Source: Strongylocentrotus purpuratus
Lineage: Eukaryota; Echinodermata; Echinoidea; Camarodonta; Strongylocentrotidae
Assembly: GCF_000002235.5 (NCBI RefSeq)
Contig: NW_022145601.1
Span: 7,479,322 to 7,543,321, forward strand
Length of the DNA stretch: 64,000 bases
Direction of reading: 5' to 3'
Part shown: positions 9,829 to 22,372 of the stretch, piece after piece
Numbering within the stretch: the stretch's first letter is position 1
How the letters are laid out: every line of letters begins with the position of its first letter
Notes under the pieces: generated by a model
What the model was told of the DNA's origin: nothing
What the model saw: only the letters and a program-made list of their open reading frames with translations
Databases searched by the model: none
Position numbers and translations under genes: made by a program

Positions 9829-12800
9829 ATTAAGGATAAGCTTGAGTTCTGGTACTGATAGAAAATAGATTCTAACAAAATCCAACACAACTTACACTGA
9901 ATGTTCAAGATTACAAATAAATGACAAGTGCCAAACGATTTTTGGTAGAAAATGTGTAGGGGCTGAGTAATGAGCATAGAAAGTTAAGGAAATCAAGGTA
10001 AGTAGGCCCGACACCATGTGCTTAACACAGGTCACTATGTGCAAATGAGAGTTGTGGTTATTTATTGAAGATTATTTCCAGCAAGTTTTTGTGAGTTTGT
10101 TTCTATTTCATTGGTTCAAACAATCAATCTACTACAGGATAAACAATCCAGAATGAATTATAGCTATATGTTCTCTGGACATACAATTTCAATACTAGAG
10201 CTCAAGATTAGCTTTATTTTTCACTGTATAGTCATACATTTGCAATACTTTCTGACTGCCTTTACAGGCTTGGTAGAGTAACATGAAGAGTCATTATGTT
10301 TGGAGCCAGAAGGACGTTAACTCAAATACTTAACACAGACAGGTAATGCATAGTTTTGGGAAATTTTGAACATTGGATGGATCGTAATTCTTTACAATTT
10401 TTATATATTTGGATGCCTCTGTGGACGTTTTATAAGCACTAGAAAATTTAGCCCGTAGAACACTTCTGCTTTCGAGAAATTGAATAATAACAAATTTACC
10501 GGTACTCCTGGTAAATTTCAAATATTTCAAATAGCGCCTAAGGCCATTCAATGATAGCTGCGACCAAGAAAATCTCAGAATATGCAGTTTTGACATATAA
10601 TTTCCAAACAGGAGTAGCAAGTTTTTGATTGTAGTCAAGAAACATTGTTTTTTAGGCTTTAGACTCGATTTCAACCGCGACAACAATCATTGAATATCAT
10701 AAATTTGCATATGATTCCAATATGTTCATTTGAACCAAATTCATGACCCTATAAACCAAAACTTTGTAAATCTCCTTTAATGCCTTTCTGGCTTTAAACA
10801 AACTCTCTATAAACACAAACTGATCATGACCTCCTTTGGCTGGATTAAAAATATAATATACAAACAAAGATTTACCCTCACTAGATAAAAATGAGATAAA
10901 GACATTTTACAAAATAAAGAGAAATTTTACCCCAAAAAGGGAACCAAAGTGGGACTACATCTTTGAAAGGAATATCTCTGTCTACAAAGAATTTTAACTA
11001 CAATTAACGCACTTGCTCCTGTATGAATTTTTATTTCTAAATTTAGTAACTAATATCGCTGTTTGGGCAAGAGCTATTCCAAAGAGCTATACATGTACAA
11101 GATCAGAAGCCCAATCAGGAAAAACACTTGGGCATGGAAGCGTTACCCTTATCATCAAGGAAGCTAGTGAAATATATGTAAACTATTGTTTTATTTTGTA
11201 ATGCATGCAATGATGTGCAAACTTTGGTCATGCAACTCATACAGTGCGTGTCAGGCATTAAAAGCAAGTCAATTAATTTCATTGATTAAAAAGCACATTA
11301 CAGTTTCTACGTCACAATGTGTGTATGGAAGCATAGAGCCGAATTCTATTTCACACACAGATTATGCTAATGTACTCGTCCTACATCACTTACCCCTGCC
11401 ACAGTTGCTCCATGGTAATTTTTTGGACTAAGGACCAACATTTTTCCTAACCCTAACCCTTGCAACCCTAAGCCTAACTCCATATCATTGATGAATGAAA
11501 TGAAGCCCATGAAGCCCAGAAAGATTGTCAATGGACAGACTGGACCCTGTTGTTATAGCAAAGGTCTTGGAACAAGCAGATTCCGAGTCCAGAACCACGT
11601 CAAGAAACAATTGTCTTTTAGAAAGGCATGAATCTTCGAATTCTAGTCCCTAGGATAGGACGTCAAGCCGTAGGGCCCCTTGTAGTTTATTGCAGTTTAC
11701 CTTTATGTTGAGTCATAATCATTTTTGCTGTTATAGTATCTTACTTGAAAGGAAAAACACTCAATGTCATTTTCAATAAATAGATGAATTAGAAAAAGAA
11801 AAAAAATGGGCCCTTTTCCTCTACCCCCCCCCCCCCCCCTCCAAGAAAATCTGTAAATAGCACATTTGAATGGGAAATATATTTCTGTCATTGGGGGGCA
11901 ATGTGTAATATCAGTAACATGATAATGTAGCAAACTCGCGTTTGGTCTCTAGTATAGACCCCATAGCTATAATTATTTTATTTTCTAACCAGATCGAGGG
12001 CAAGGGATTTGGAGGAAGCAGAAGGCTGGAAAGTCATGAAGTCTGCTATTTTACATCCTTCCCTTCCAACCTACATCTTTTCAAGTGTACTAACTTTTAA
12101 AACAAAAGTTATTTGTAAGGAAAAGGGTCAAAGAAGGGAAAACCCCTTCTGAAATCAGATAGCAACCCTTCCATCCACTTACCGGTATGCAGTTGAGCAG
12201 CGACACAAGTATCACTCCCCGTTAAATTCCATTACAGCAATCGATAGATCTGTCAGATATGGCTTTGAAACGCTTTTCTAACTACGCTAATAAAACATCT
12301 ACTCTACTATCTATCTGCACTCAAATAGCCCGCCTATGACAATAAATAGGAACACTTTACACAATTAATTCAGGTTAATTCTGTGACAATTCTGGAGTAA
12401 CCTTGAGATGACTACCTGACTATGGATGGACGTTTTGTCTAATTTTATGGACAGCTAAAGAAAGCAATTAAATTAATAACTTCCTATATTGCTGGTCATG
12501 CATTCAGTTAATGGCTTAAGGCCAGGTCGTCCTCCTATTAATAGGAAATATGACAGATGGATTTCATAATAACTAAGCATTTGGATTTGTTGGTAGAGGC
12601 ACAATAAAACAGTTAATTTGCACAAATCATCAACAAAAATGTCCATCCATACTGTATTTGCCAGTAATGAACCATTTTAATTTAATTTTGTTATTATAAC
12701 TCCCATCTAGAACTAATAAAGAGGAAATATAATCTGTTGAGGGCTACATGTAGAATGGCATTAAATCATATAATTTAACAAAGAGTAAATGCCCTTCCGG

Positions 12801-13582
12801 CGTAAATAGTCGATATATGGAAACTTCAACCTACTAATTTCCTGTACTTTGATGAGGCTCTTAACTAAAATACCTCTTCATCTTTTTTCAGCATATCAAT
12901 TATTACTGAAGTGTTTTTCTGCAGCAACAAAAGAGAATTGACACTTTCTTCAGGTATCTGCATGATAGCTTGTTTGCCACAAGTGCAATTTGGCACAAAA
13001 CAATTTATTTGTGTGCCATATAAAGACTTCAAAAATATCAAGTCTAGAGCCATTCAGCAGTGAGGGAAGTCATCTTAGAATTTTTTTTATAGAAAGAACA
13101 GCTGTCATGTCTACAAAAAAAAAAGAATTTTGTTCAAAGAGGACTATTTCTATTTCCTTCATTCAAATGTCCCTCATTTAGACCTTACAAACATACACTG
13201 TGGATGCACCGTGAAAATTGTATTTCAAGGGGTTACAATAATCCTCCTTCCTCTGAAGTAATATATCAAAAATTCATACGAAATATAGTTTATAGGGTAG
13301 GAATGCGTGCACATCTAATGCAGGTCATTTATAACCAACCGCAAATGGATGAATAGCTGATATCCAAACCCTTCATTCCAAATCAGATTTTGATGCAAAT
13401 GAAGATATTCATTTTACAAATAGGTTCTGAATGCAAATCCTGTATACCAGTCCTACTTCTCTGTAGTCTGATCTTGCAGACTCAATTGTGATCTTTCCAG
13501 CAACAAGTAAGCCTACTAAGGCAGGGGATATTTTTTAGTAGGGCCATGGGTGCCAAATCTAGTTTTAGTCGATGATCAGGAC
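9829..13582. other. Long non-coding stretch
   Basis: No gene supported. It contains a truncated foldback copy at 10299-10345 (TTTGGAGCCAGAAGGACG), a short telomere-like CCTAACCCTAACCCTT at about 11438-11463, and a run of 16 C at 11824-11839. The 118-residue minus-strand frame at 10330-10686 has no recognisable domain. Confidence 0.55.
10299..10345 (+). repeat. Foldback repeat, GGAGCCAGAAGG family, partial
   Basis: Left arm TTTGGAGCCAGAAGGACGTTAACTCA plus the loop-like ACTTAACACAGACAGG. The right arm is missing, unlike the full copy at 1481. Confidence 0.6.
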
Positions 13583-13964
13583 TTAAAGGCATCATTTAAC
13601 AATGTTAAATCTGAGATGCATGGCCCTACATGTTATTATTGTCTGTGATATGGTGTAATAATGGAGCCCTGAAAAAATTGCACTTCAAAATGATCATGAA
13701 GTGCCTCCAAAAGTAAAAATCTTTGAGTGACCGGTTTTACCATACTCATTTTCCCCAATAGACTGTAGTGTTAGGAAAACGCAAAATTTGATTTCGATTA
13801 ACAATCACAAATATCTTGATAATCAGACAGGTGATCGGCTTGTAAAAGTCATGGGGTTCTTACTGACCTGAAGGTTTATAATTATCATTGCAGCATGACC
13901 GAAATCCAGGATTTTGTTTCAGAATATTAGACAAAGTTACCCAATCCCTCTAATAATATGGATC
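13583..13964 (-). mobile_element. ~385-bp dispersed element, inverted relative to 62460-62854
   Basis: Reverse-complementing this block gives a long, clear alignment with 62460-62854, including ATGCTGCAATGATAATTATA, AATCGAAATCAAATTTTGCG and the ACCGGTCACTCAAAG stretch. The ends carry imperfect inverted termini of TTARAGGGAT type. It is a non-autonomous element; superfamily not determined. Confidence 0.85.
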
Positions 13965-14130
13965 AATACATATTTTTCCTTCTAAATTCATTGCCTATTG
14001 GTATCTAGAAGGGCACTGAACCATTTTATTTTACATAGACATAATGCCTTTCTGGCTACCAGCTCACTTTGAAATAACTATGCAGCAACTTAAACTGATA
14101 ACAGTTTGTATCTGCAGACTAAACATTACT

Positions 14131-14496
14131 GTAGAGGTGTCGTGGTCGAGTGGATAAGTCACCGGACTGTGGATCACAAGGTCCGCGGTTCAAGTCCCGC
14201 CGCGGCACTAATGTCCTTTGGCAAGACATTGATCTACATTTGCCACTCTCCACCCAGGTGTTAAAATGGGTACCCGGTAGGATGCGAAAGCTAATGTGGT
14301 TTGATTAGCAAGTGGCGCTTGTAAAATGGCGACTGGCTAGAATGCTCCCCAGGGAGTGGAGAATGTGCATACCTTGTGTGCGGGTAAGCCTGAATCCGAT
14401 GACCGGGGTAATAATAATATGTTGTAAAGCGCTGTGATACACATGTATGTCTGTAAGAGCGCTATATAAATGCCAATATTATTATTATTATTAATC
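14131..14496 (+). mobile_element. tRNA-derived SINE, essentially full length
   Basis: The head resembles a tRNA gene: an A-box-like TGGTCGAGTGG at 14143-14153 and a B-box GGTTCAAGTCC at 14187-14197, the promoter elements used by RNA polymerase III. The body contains CCTTTGGCAAGACATTG, CTCTCCACCCAGGTG, ATGGGTACCCGGTAGG and GCGCTATATAAATGCC. It ends in (ATT)n at about 14477-14493. Body or tail fragments of the same or related SINEs occur near 15.58, 19.5, 24.4, 27.4, 30.3, 33.1 and 44.4 kb. The head is too SINE-embedded to be called a functional tRNA gene. Confidence 0.88.
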
Positions 14497-14499
14497 ATA

Positions 14500-15534
14500 T
14501 TTCTACATCTTGACAAGTAATACATAATTTCATGTGATAACAAGTCCCAACATCAAAGGAGCCTTGCTGTGATTGTTTTACTGAACAGGGTCTGTGCCTT
14601 CAGACTAAGCAATAACCATCACACTGCATCGTCATGACAACAATATGTACTACTTAATAACAAGCTTACACAACTCAAATCTGAGCACCCATTTTCTGAA
14701 CCGATTGCTCAAGACATCTGCTGGACAAAGTGGATGCAGGGATCGCATCACTTACTAGATGATGCTGTAAAGATATTGGAATGAGATGGACGTAGGATAG
14801 ATCCTACATTCAGACAACCACAATTCATTGTATCGCTACTTGGGAATTGGATCTATTTATACGATAAATAATGACTTTTTGTCAGTGTGAATGTCTTACA
14901 ACGGAACGCTTGACGTTTTGAAGAAAACTTGATAAGTCTGAACGTTGCATCGTACAAATCATATAACTGGGCGGAGCTTATAGTGAACGAGCACCAATGA
15001 TTGGCCAACTGCTGTGTCAACTGACCTCTTCAAAACTTGTTTCTTTACACAACGTTTCTTTATACAATGATGTTAACTAAGACTGAACTCCCTTTCTCCA
15101 TATGATTATTCTTAAAATGATATTACTTTATACAACATTGTTAACTAGATCTGAACGCCCCTTCCTCCATATATGTTTCTTTAAACGAGTTTGGTATAAA
15201 TTTCCTAGAGTCTGAACAGGCTATGAGATGGTCGAGAACCAAAGCCTTCTCAAAAGATTTCCCCATCATGGAATTTTATTCAAGACAAAGAACAGGTGGG
15301 CAGGAGCTGCACGAGTCTAGCGGATAAAATTACGGCTGAAAATTGAATTTTCTGAGCTCAGCAACGAATCATTTCCTTGCTTTAATCTGTTCCTCTCCTC
15401 TTTATGAGAGAGAAGGCGTATCAAATAAAGTCAACAAATTCTGAAGAATAAAAGATAGCATTTATATTCCACAACAACCTTCCACAAAGTTTACGATATC
15501 AATGGAATTGATGATTCAAAGTAACTTAAAGTTC
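14500..15534. other. Non-coding stretch
   Basis: Contains a diverged repetition near 15040-15185 in which TTTCTTTA, ACAACRTT and GTTAACTA phrases recur two to three times. No gene seen. Confidence 0.45.
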
Positions 15535-15634
15535 TGATGATGAATAAATTACCCAGCTGGGGTAATAATAAATGGAATAGAATTTCTAGATAGATGGCGC
15601 TATAGAAATGCCTATTATTATTATTATTATTACT
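15535..15634 (+). mobile_element. SINE 3' end with (ATT)n tail
   Basis: GATGGCGCTATAGAAATGCC followed by (TTA)n matches the GCGCTATATAAATGCC(ATT)n ending of the SINE at 14131. The tRNA-like head is absent. Confidence 0.7.
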
Positions 15635-16885
15635 ACGCCATAGAATTTCAAATACTTAAGGAAGCATTGTTTTAAAGCAATTGGCTTCTTCATATGTATG
15701 TAGATGGCTCCTTTAATAAACAAGTCATAAAATACTAACATCAAATACAAAAGGCTGGGAAACTATATTTCCAACTGTACCTGTGCAGTGAGTCTCCAAA
15801 AAAACAGTTGGAAAAAGTCTATATATTCAAAAATATCTCAGACAGAAAATGTCATCAATTTTTAATGTTTGATAGAAGAGACCCTAATGCATCAACAGGT
15901 ATAAACATTTCCTTAAAATATCATGAAATATTTATACATGGAAACTTTTACAAACGTTAACACATTTGTTTGAGACGTATCATATTAATGACATGTTTGA
16001 TAAATGGCGCAAACCTTCGCATCTGCAAGCCCATACAAATGAGTGATCATTTTGCTTTCGCAGACGACAGTTATTTCCGCTAAGGCGAGAGATGAAATGA
16101 TGTAAACTTTTCACTCCTCCATCCTGGACAAAAGACTGTAATCTGTCACATATCAAGGACAAATGATATAACTACATTAATCTTTTGTCTAAAAAAAGAA
16201 AATCATAATCTCGCTCCTACCAAAAAGAGCATTATTTGCAATTTTAGTAATAGAATAGAATTCATGTATAATGAAATAAAAGGGCCTCACAGATTAAATC
16301 ACCATTGTAAGGATATTTCTTATGCTGAGGCACACAATATTATATCTGGTGGAAATAGAAATGTAAAAATAGCAATCTTTTATCCTAAGCAAGACAATGC
16401 AATTTTGCAATAAAGTAGACAATGCCGAAAAATTAGAGGACAAATTAGGTAAATCTATTAACTTCTATCCCACACAAAATTAATTAATTTTTCATTAGCA
16501 GATGATTGTACTAGTACTTGCCCCAAAAATATATTTTTAAGAAGATATTAACCTTTTAAAAACTGATATCAAACAAAGGAGAATAATTCAGCTTCATTTG
16601 CACAGAACCGTACATTTGCATTGCATTAGCAGAAGCACACTCAAGAACTCTGCTTCACACAAGAAAACTATTACATTAGAATCATATCATATATAATATT
16701 TACCTGCAGTAAAAAGATGATCAAATCCTTTGAAATCGTTCATCTTTTGGAATATTAGACCCAAAACACTAGAATACTATTCTCTTCTGGCCCCTGCAGA
16801 CAGAACAAGTGACTCAGTCCCATGCAAAGACTCCTGTGCTGTCTGTATAACTCCACAATGAGTTCAGGTCTGGAATGCGCAAGCC
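15635..16885. other. AT-rich non-coding stretch, nothing recognised
   Basis: No repeat family or open frame supported. Confidence 0.5.
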
Positions 16886-16889
16886 GCCA

Positions 16890-17130
16890 GACACATTAAT
16901 AACTCATAACACAAGGCCTTGGTTCCCGTTCCCGCGCGCCTATACCGCCATCGCACAATATAAAACAACGAGGTGAGCCTTAATTGAATAAGCCCAGGTG
17001 GGCAAAGTGACTCTAGGCAGGCAGGCAGGGCTGAATTAAATCAAAGAGCCACGCAAATAGTCGCAGGAGTATACGGCCGTTACATCATCGCTTAATCAAA
17101 TTAAATCTTGAGCAGGAACTAGGTGACCTC
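16890..17130. promoter_or_regulatory. CpG-richer unique segment, candidate regulatory element
   Basis: Contains CGCGCGCC, GCGTATACGG-like CpG clusters and several TTAATTG/TTAAATC homeobox-type cores in a background otherwise poor in CpG and rich in repeats. No coding frame. The regulatory interpretation is inference. Confidence 0.25.
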
Positions 17131-17144
17131 TCTTTGTGAGTATG

Positions 17145-17275
17145 TAATTGTGTTCAATATTCAGAGAGTTATATTTAAACATGATGTGTAGACATGGGAT
17201 GTCATATGATATATATTCATGTATTTATGACTTGTCATGTTTTTCATGATGCCAAATAAACTGAATTGAATTGTA
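17145..17275 (+). mobile_element. LINE-like 3' end (AATAAACTGAATTGAATTG)
   Basis: The terminal word AATAAACTGAATTGAATTG resembles the short-repeat 3' tails of CR1/L2/RTE-like non-LTR retrotransposons. The preceding 100 bp would be its 3' untranslated region. No reverse-transcriptase frame remains. Confidence 0.4.
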
Positions 17276-17631
17276 TAACTGTATGAGTAATGATGAGAAC
17301 ACTTTATAGTAGTAATACTAATTCATAAATATGTTAATTAACATAGTGAAGAAATTGGCATAAACAGTGATTAAACATCACATAGGCAATTAAAAGCAAA
17401 TAAAAAATGTTAGGGTCAGTTATCCTGCCAATAACATAACTGTGTTACTGCTTCTCCTCCTCCTAATAATGTTACAAATATAATTCTACTGTTGTTGCTG
17501 CTACTACTTTCATACTTCTACTAATACTGATTAGTATAAAGACAGTAATAAATCATTATACTTATTGATGATTTATGATTGGTTAATCACTGTAGCTTTT
17601 TATGTCATATTTCATGCTGATACCAAAAGAC

Positions 17632-17802
17632 GTTAAAAGATGGGAGTTGCTGCTACCTTGTTTGGCGTTCAACAATAAGGGATAGAGCAACGTCGATCTG
17701 GTGCTGCTCAGTGGCTGCCGGGCTCACGATCAATTGGGCAAAAAGAATTTTCATTTTGGTTTAATAAAATTTGGAGTGGACTAAAAGATTATCATTATTA
17801 TT
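17632..17802 (+). mobile_element. Retroelement 3' end, copy 1, with ATT tail
   Basis: From GTTAAAAGATGGGAGTTG through TAAGGGATAGAGCAACGTCG and GCTCACGATCAATTGGGC to AATAAAATTTGGAG it is nearly identical to 43487-43640. Both copies then run into ATT repeats, long in the second. The AATAAA and microsatellite tail point to a non-LTR (SINE or LINE) 3' end. Confidence 0.8.
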
Positions 17803-18028
17803 AAAAGGAAAATCACAAAGACAATAATATAATGTACTAATATTTAAATAGTTTTAAAGTTTTTTTTATGAGGCATTTGAAATTAATCAAGTTTTGTGAG
17901 GAACCTATTAAAACAATATCTATTGAAGTTGCTTTTTATGAAGCATTTTGAATTGATAAAATATACACCACAGGCCAACATTTAAGCACATCCTTCTACA
18001 CTGATAACATCTAAATCTGTCCAATGTT

Positions 18029-18344
18029 CAGGGGGTGTTGCACAAAGATCCTAACTTGAAGTTATCTCTAAGTTGGACTTAACAATTATGGAAAGCCTTT
18101 AGCATCTTTGAAAATATTTTGTAAAAGTTATTTTAAAAGGTATAAAATGTTGATTCAAATCATTCGTATTATCTATTATCATGGGAAATTTCATGTTCTT
18201 TATGTGGAATTTATGAAGAGTCTAAAATACTTGAATTTTTGCTCTTGAACATATTTTATTTTAAGGCTACAAATGGCTCTCCATAATTTTTAAGTCCAAC
18301 TAAGAGACAAGTTCAACTTAGGATCTTTGTGAAACACCCCCCTG
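18029..18344. mobile_element. MITE with CAGGGGGGTGTTTCAC-type ends, copy 1
   Basis: Left end CAGGGGGTGTTGCACAAAG with AAGTTGGACTTAA inside; right end CTTTGTGAAACACCCCCCTG with TTTAAGTCCAACTAAGAG inside. The arms are about 60 bp. The interior is the reverse complement of that at 47886-48203, showing a second insertion in opposite orientation. The CAG...CTG ends would fit a hAT-like element, but I see no clear 8-bp duplication. Confidence 0.9.
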
Positions 18345-18399
18345 ATCTCTAGAGCAAGAATGCAGGCAAAGGGTTAATCTTGTAACATAATTACTTCAA

Positions 18400-19050
18400 T
18401 AATGGGGAGAAGATGAAGTCGGGGAGACAGAGAAAACCTGAGAGTCCCCGAGACATGAGTGGCGGGATAACCACCGTAACGAAAGGTGACAGGATCGAAC
18501 AATATAGGATGCTTGATTAATTAAATTTTCACTCTTAATTACAGAACCTCATCAACTGCACTAAGCCGAGGTGGTAGTGATCAAAGACCTTGCTTGTATC
18601 TATATTATGAATGTGATGGGTACCCCCCCCCCTTCCACCACCTTGCCTCGTCTCCCTAGGGATGGTCTCGCTTGCATCGTCGGCTAACATCAAACGGCCC
18701 GCTCCAGGCCGCGATCATTCTCTTACTCTCACCTTAGTGTCGTTACCAAAACAACGACACATTACCAGGGCTCTGCGATGGCTTCCGGCGAATCCTCACA
18801 CTGCTCATTCATGTTACGCTAGATCGGCTTTTGTCTCAATCTAATATGTCAGCCATATTTTCTCTCCCTCCGTGACATGAGGCTTGATAATCTATACTGG
18901 GCATGGATCGGGTATCTAGGGCAGTCTTTTCGATCCTTTCGCTCCGAACATTGGGATTGTTTAAGGTGTGGTCTTTCATGAGGATGAGCGAAGATTGCAT
19001 CCATCATCTTATTACTCCCGCATGGCATAGTTATATTAAACTACGTCTTC
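18400..19050. other. Mostly unique segment with CpG clusters
   Basis: CpG-rich around 18655-18830 (GCATCGTCGGC, GGCCGCGATC, GGCTTCCGGCGAATCC). The small frame at 18662-18844 has no recognisable domain. Possibly a conserved non-coding or regulatory element. Confidence 0.3.
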
Positions 19051-19089
19051 CAGCATGAATCAAGCCTGTTTCAATTTTCCTCAAGTGCG

Positions 19090-19376
19090 CTCTCCCTCTC
19101 TTTCTCTCTCTCTTTCTCTCTTTCTCTCTCTCTCTCCCTCTCTCTTTCTCTGTCTCTCCGTCTATCTATCTCTCTCTCTCTCTTTCTCTCCCCCTCTCTC
19201 TCCCTCTATCTATTCCTCTCCCTCTCCCTCTCCCTCTCCCTCTCCCTCTCCCTCTCCCTCTCCCTCTCCCTCTCCCTCTCCCTCTCCCTCTCCCTCTCCC
19301 TCTCCCTCTCCCTCTCCCTCTCCCTCTCCCTCTCCCTCTCCCTCTCCCTCTCCCTCTCCCTCTCACTCTCTTTCTG
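19090..19376. repeat. CT-rich microsatellite containing (TCCCTC)n
   Basis: Irregular CTCTTT/CTCTCT sequence is followed from about 19214 by around 25 near-perfect TCCCTC hexamers to about 19362. Ser-Pro and Arg-Gly or Arg-Glu dipeptide frames on the two strands are repeat artefacts. Confidence 0.96.
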
Positions 19377-19485
19377 AGGCAAAGATGGAGTCTCGAGCAT
19401 GAGATCACACACCTGGTGTTGTGTGACTCAATACAAAATTACTCTAAACCTCCAGGAGCAAATTTCATTTTGAGGGAAACTGTAA

Positions 19486-19660
19486 TTTGAGCGAGACCTG
19501 TAATGGTAAAGGCTCTTGACTCTCATATGAGAGGCCCTGTGTTCAATCCTTGCTGGTGATTATATCCTTGAGCAAGGTGTTTCACCCACGTGTGCCCCTC
19601 TCCACCCAGGTGCACTAAATGGGTACTGGCGATGCTGGGATATAAATAATCACGGAGCTC
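19486..19660 (+). mobile_element. SINE head and body fragment
   Basis: An A-box-like TAATGGTAAAGG, then B-box GTGTTCAATCC, then CTTGAGCAAGGTG and CTCTCCACCCAGGTGCACT. This order matches the SINE at 14131 (B-box, CTTTGGCAAG, CTCTCCACCCAGGTG). No ATT tail follows. Confidence 0.75.
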
Positions 19661-19683
19661 TCAGGCATTGTTAATTGTCATTT

Positions 19684-20036
19684 TTGAAAAGGTCCATGAT
19701 TCCAAAAATGTGTTTTTTTTCAATAGGTTCGTTTCAGAAGGTTTATTACTCTGGAAGTTCATGATTGCGAAAATTATAAAAGGGTTCATAATTCAGAAAC
19801 TTAAAAAGCCTTGGTAATGCCCAAATGGAATAGGATTCTAAATTCCCACTGTATCTTTTTATTGGAATTTGGAGCTATCAGAATAATGTAACATATTTAA
19901 TTATCAGAATTATGAACCTTATGTCATTTTCAGAACTATGAACCCTTTTTTAATTTTTGGAATTATAAACCCCATGGTATAGGAAATTTGTGTTTCCATT
20001 CTATGATCTGTCTGAAAAATGAACCTTCAGAAAAAA
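19684..20036. repeat. Large imperfect palindrome built of GAATTATGAACC sub-repeats
   Basis: The left half carries several GGTTCATGATT/GGTTCATAATTC motifs followed by AGAAA. The right half carries the reverse complement, CAGAATTATGAACC and CAGAACTATGAACCC, several times. The centre is near 19850. It could be a MITE with internal short repeats or an inverted tandem array. Confidence 0.65.
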
Positions 20037-20039
20037 AAA

Positions 20040-21380
20040 CAAGTAACCCCTTCATGAAAAGAAGGACTTGAAAGTGGTCTGAGGAAAAAGAGCCTGCTCG
20101 AAACCAGAGTGAGCCCTAAACTTTGATAATCACTCTTTTAAAGTACACATGTAGCAGGATCCCTTTATTTTGGACACCCCCACCCCACCCCTCCCCCTTA
20201 TCCCTAGAATATAGCAAAGAACTCTGAATGAATTCCAAATGCAGAAGTTTTAATCATGTGCATGATAAATTTCAAAAGCCAATTAACTTTTCCATTAAAA
20301 TTGGCAATTTTTCATTAATCTCTGAGCAATTAGTTTAACAAATGGATGTCATTACTTATGAAATTTCAGCACAATTCCCTATACATACAGTGTATTTTTT
20401 TGTCATCAGCACAGACATTACTATTTTTGCAAGCTGAAGCAGTATTTGTCACAAGTATTGCTGATGTACTTTTAAAGACAAGGTTAAAGTGAGAATTTAT
20501 GAGCTTTGAAATTTATATTAAAATTAATATCCCATTTCAAGTATTTTGGAATATAAAGGCAAATATTCTGCTCCACATCAAACTGGTTACCAGAAACCTG
20601 TTAGTTCAGCAACACCTGATAAGATTTTGACAATTGATCTTCAGATAAAACAAATATTAGAATACAAAAGAAATATTTCTGTTCCAAATCTATTCAAAAT
20701 GGTTAACTAAAGCCTGTAAATTCAGCATCATATGGCCAGATACAGCTCATTAACCTTTAGATACAGCTATATTCAGTACATCACAATGTTTGCACAAGCA
20801 ACCTCTTCTTACCTTCCTGAATTCAGGTGCAACTGAGGATAAACAAATTCGGGATTGCATTGCAATTAGCAGAATAATTTGAAAACGATTAGTATGTAAT
20901 TTAAGCATAATAGGTATACGATTAGTGTATGATTACTCAACGAATATAAGCATTATTCGGTTAATGATTTGGGCAAGCTTATGACACAGTTTGGTATTAT
21001 TTGCTATACAGTCGATGCTATGTAGTTGCCTTTCTTTCAGATTTGCTGATGTAATTTGTGCTAGATAATGGAAGCTACAAATTATTGGACAAATGATACA
21101 TTATTCCTTGTTAAACAAGGATTTCATGTTGTTCATGCGACGAGAATGTTATATGTCCCTTATGGTTACGATCTGCGATTGATCTTCTATATCGTCCCGT
21201 TACATCGACTGTAATTCAAAACGTCAGTCGTACTCATTACCTCGTTACGGCCAAATCCAGGCCAATTCGTATCATTTGCGGAAAATTACGGCTCAGCCTA
21301 CAACTAGGAATGGTCCGTCATTCGTAATCATTCTTATGATCTCACACCAGTATTACCTATAGATTTACGGATATTGTGGG
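20040..21380. other. AT-rich non-coding stretch
   Basis: Contains a diverged ~120-bp duplication around 20520-20770 (CAAATATTCTGCTCCACATC versus GAAATATTTCTGTTCCAAAT, each followed by GTTCAGCA or ATTCAGCA). A mildly CpG-richer patch lies at about 21135-21320. No gene. Confidence 0.5.
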
Positions 21381-21387
21381 TTTTAAC

Positions 21388-21462
21388 ACCTGTTTAGAAA
21401 GATCACCTGTCTATAGTGGCCATTTTTTCTGTTTTCCTTAGGTGGTCTTTATAGACAGGTTT
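21388..21462. repeat. ~75-bp palindromic element, best-preserved copy
   Basis: Starts ACCTGTTTAGAAAGATCACCT and ends AGGTGGTCTTTATAGACAGG plus TT, so the outer ~22 nt pair. The centre is GTCTATAGTGGCCATTTTTTC. It is the reference for the copies at 3492, 51716 and the interrupted copy at 51889. Confidence 0.85.
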
Positions 21463-22370
21463 GACTATACGTACAAGACAGAGAAATTTAAAGCATAGCC
21501 CATTATGTTATCTCAGTGTGACTAGTGGATTTTCTTAAGTGGTATACCATTTAATCAGTGATTGAGGCCTTAGAACAAGTTTAATACTCTACTAAAGTAA
21601 CTATTTCACATCATTATCAGCTTCTTCGTGTGAAAGACATTTTCGAAACATCATCTAGATTGACGACGGCTTGCAAAATGCCGGATGCTACCTCCAAAGT
21701 TCCCATCCAAATACAATTTTACAAAAATGCATGTGTGTGTGTGTATTGACATAAACACGATTTGGAGATATAATGAAAATAGAGTGAAACAATTCCTTCA
21801 AGCCTCATACCTTCGGCTATATTCTACCAGCCTTCGCATCCGAGTTCCACACAAAAGATGGATGAAGGTAGAGATCTATATATTTACAGGTGAAACACTC
21901 TGTTTGCCTTGCTCCTGCTCCAGGCTTTCCAAAACACTGCCTCATCAATCTTAATGCTCTTCTTTCAAGGGATTCCACCCTTTACAATACATTTAACATG
22001 TATCTTGACTGCAGCTACATCAAACATCCTCGCATTTACGCCCCCCCCCCCTAAAATTTCACTTGAAAGCATCTCCAAGTGAAGCATTTTTTCTTCTTCA
22101 TTCTCGCGTTATAGCGAATGCCCCAAAGATATTACAGTGACCTTTGGAAAAGTACACTCAACTGGCTAATGCCATTCATTGCACAATACTGAGCCAGGGT
22201 TTTTCGGTCACATTTTTTCCCCGCATCTTTCTTCTTCTCTTTTATGTTCTCACTCTCTTACTTGGTTTCTCTCTCAGTTTCTCTCTCGGTCGACCATCTT
22301 GCACCAAACCGTGTTAGAATCTATTTGCCACTGTCTGGTATCGAGCAGCTGGTAAACTGCATAAATTGCA
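21463..22370. other. Non-coding stretch
   Basis: Holds an 11-C tract at 22041-22051. The frame at 21685-21954 has no recognisable domain. Confidence 0.45.
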
Positions 22371-22372
22371 GC

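Noticed and set aside
11438-11463. Telomeric repeat array
   Set aside because: Only about two CCCTAA-like units; too short and degenerate, with a similar trace at about 49290.
14134-14207. Functional tRNA gene
   Set aside because: It has A- and B-box motifs but is the head of a SINE with a body and ATT tail repeated elsewhere in the window.
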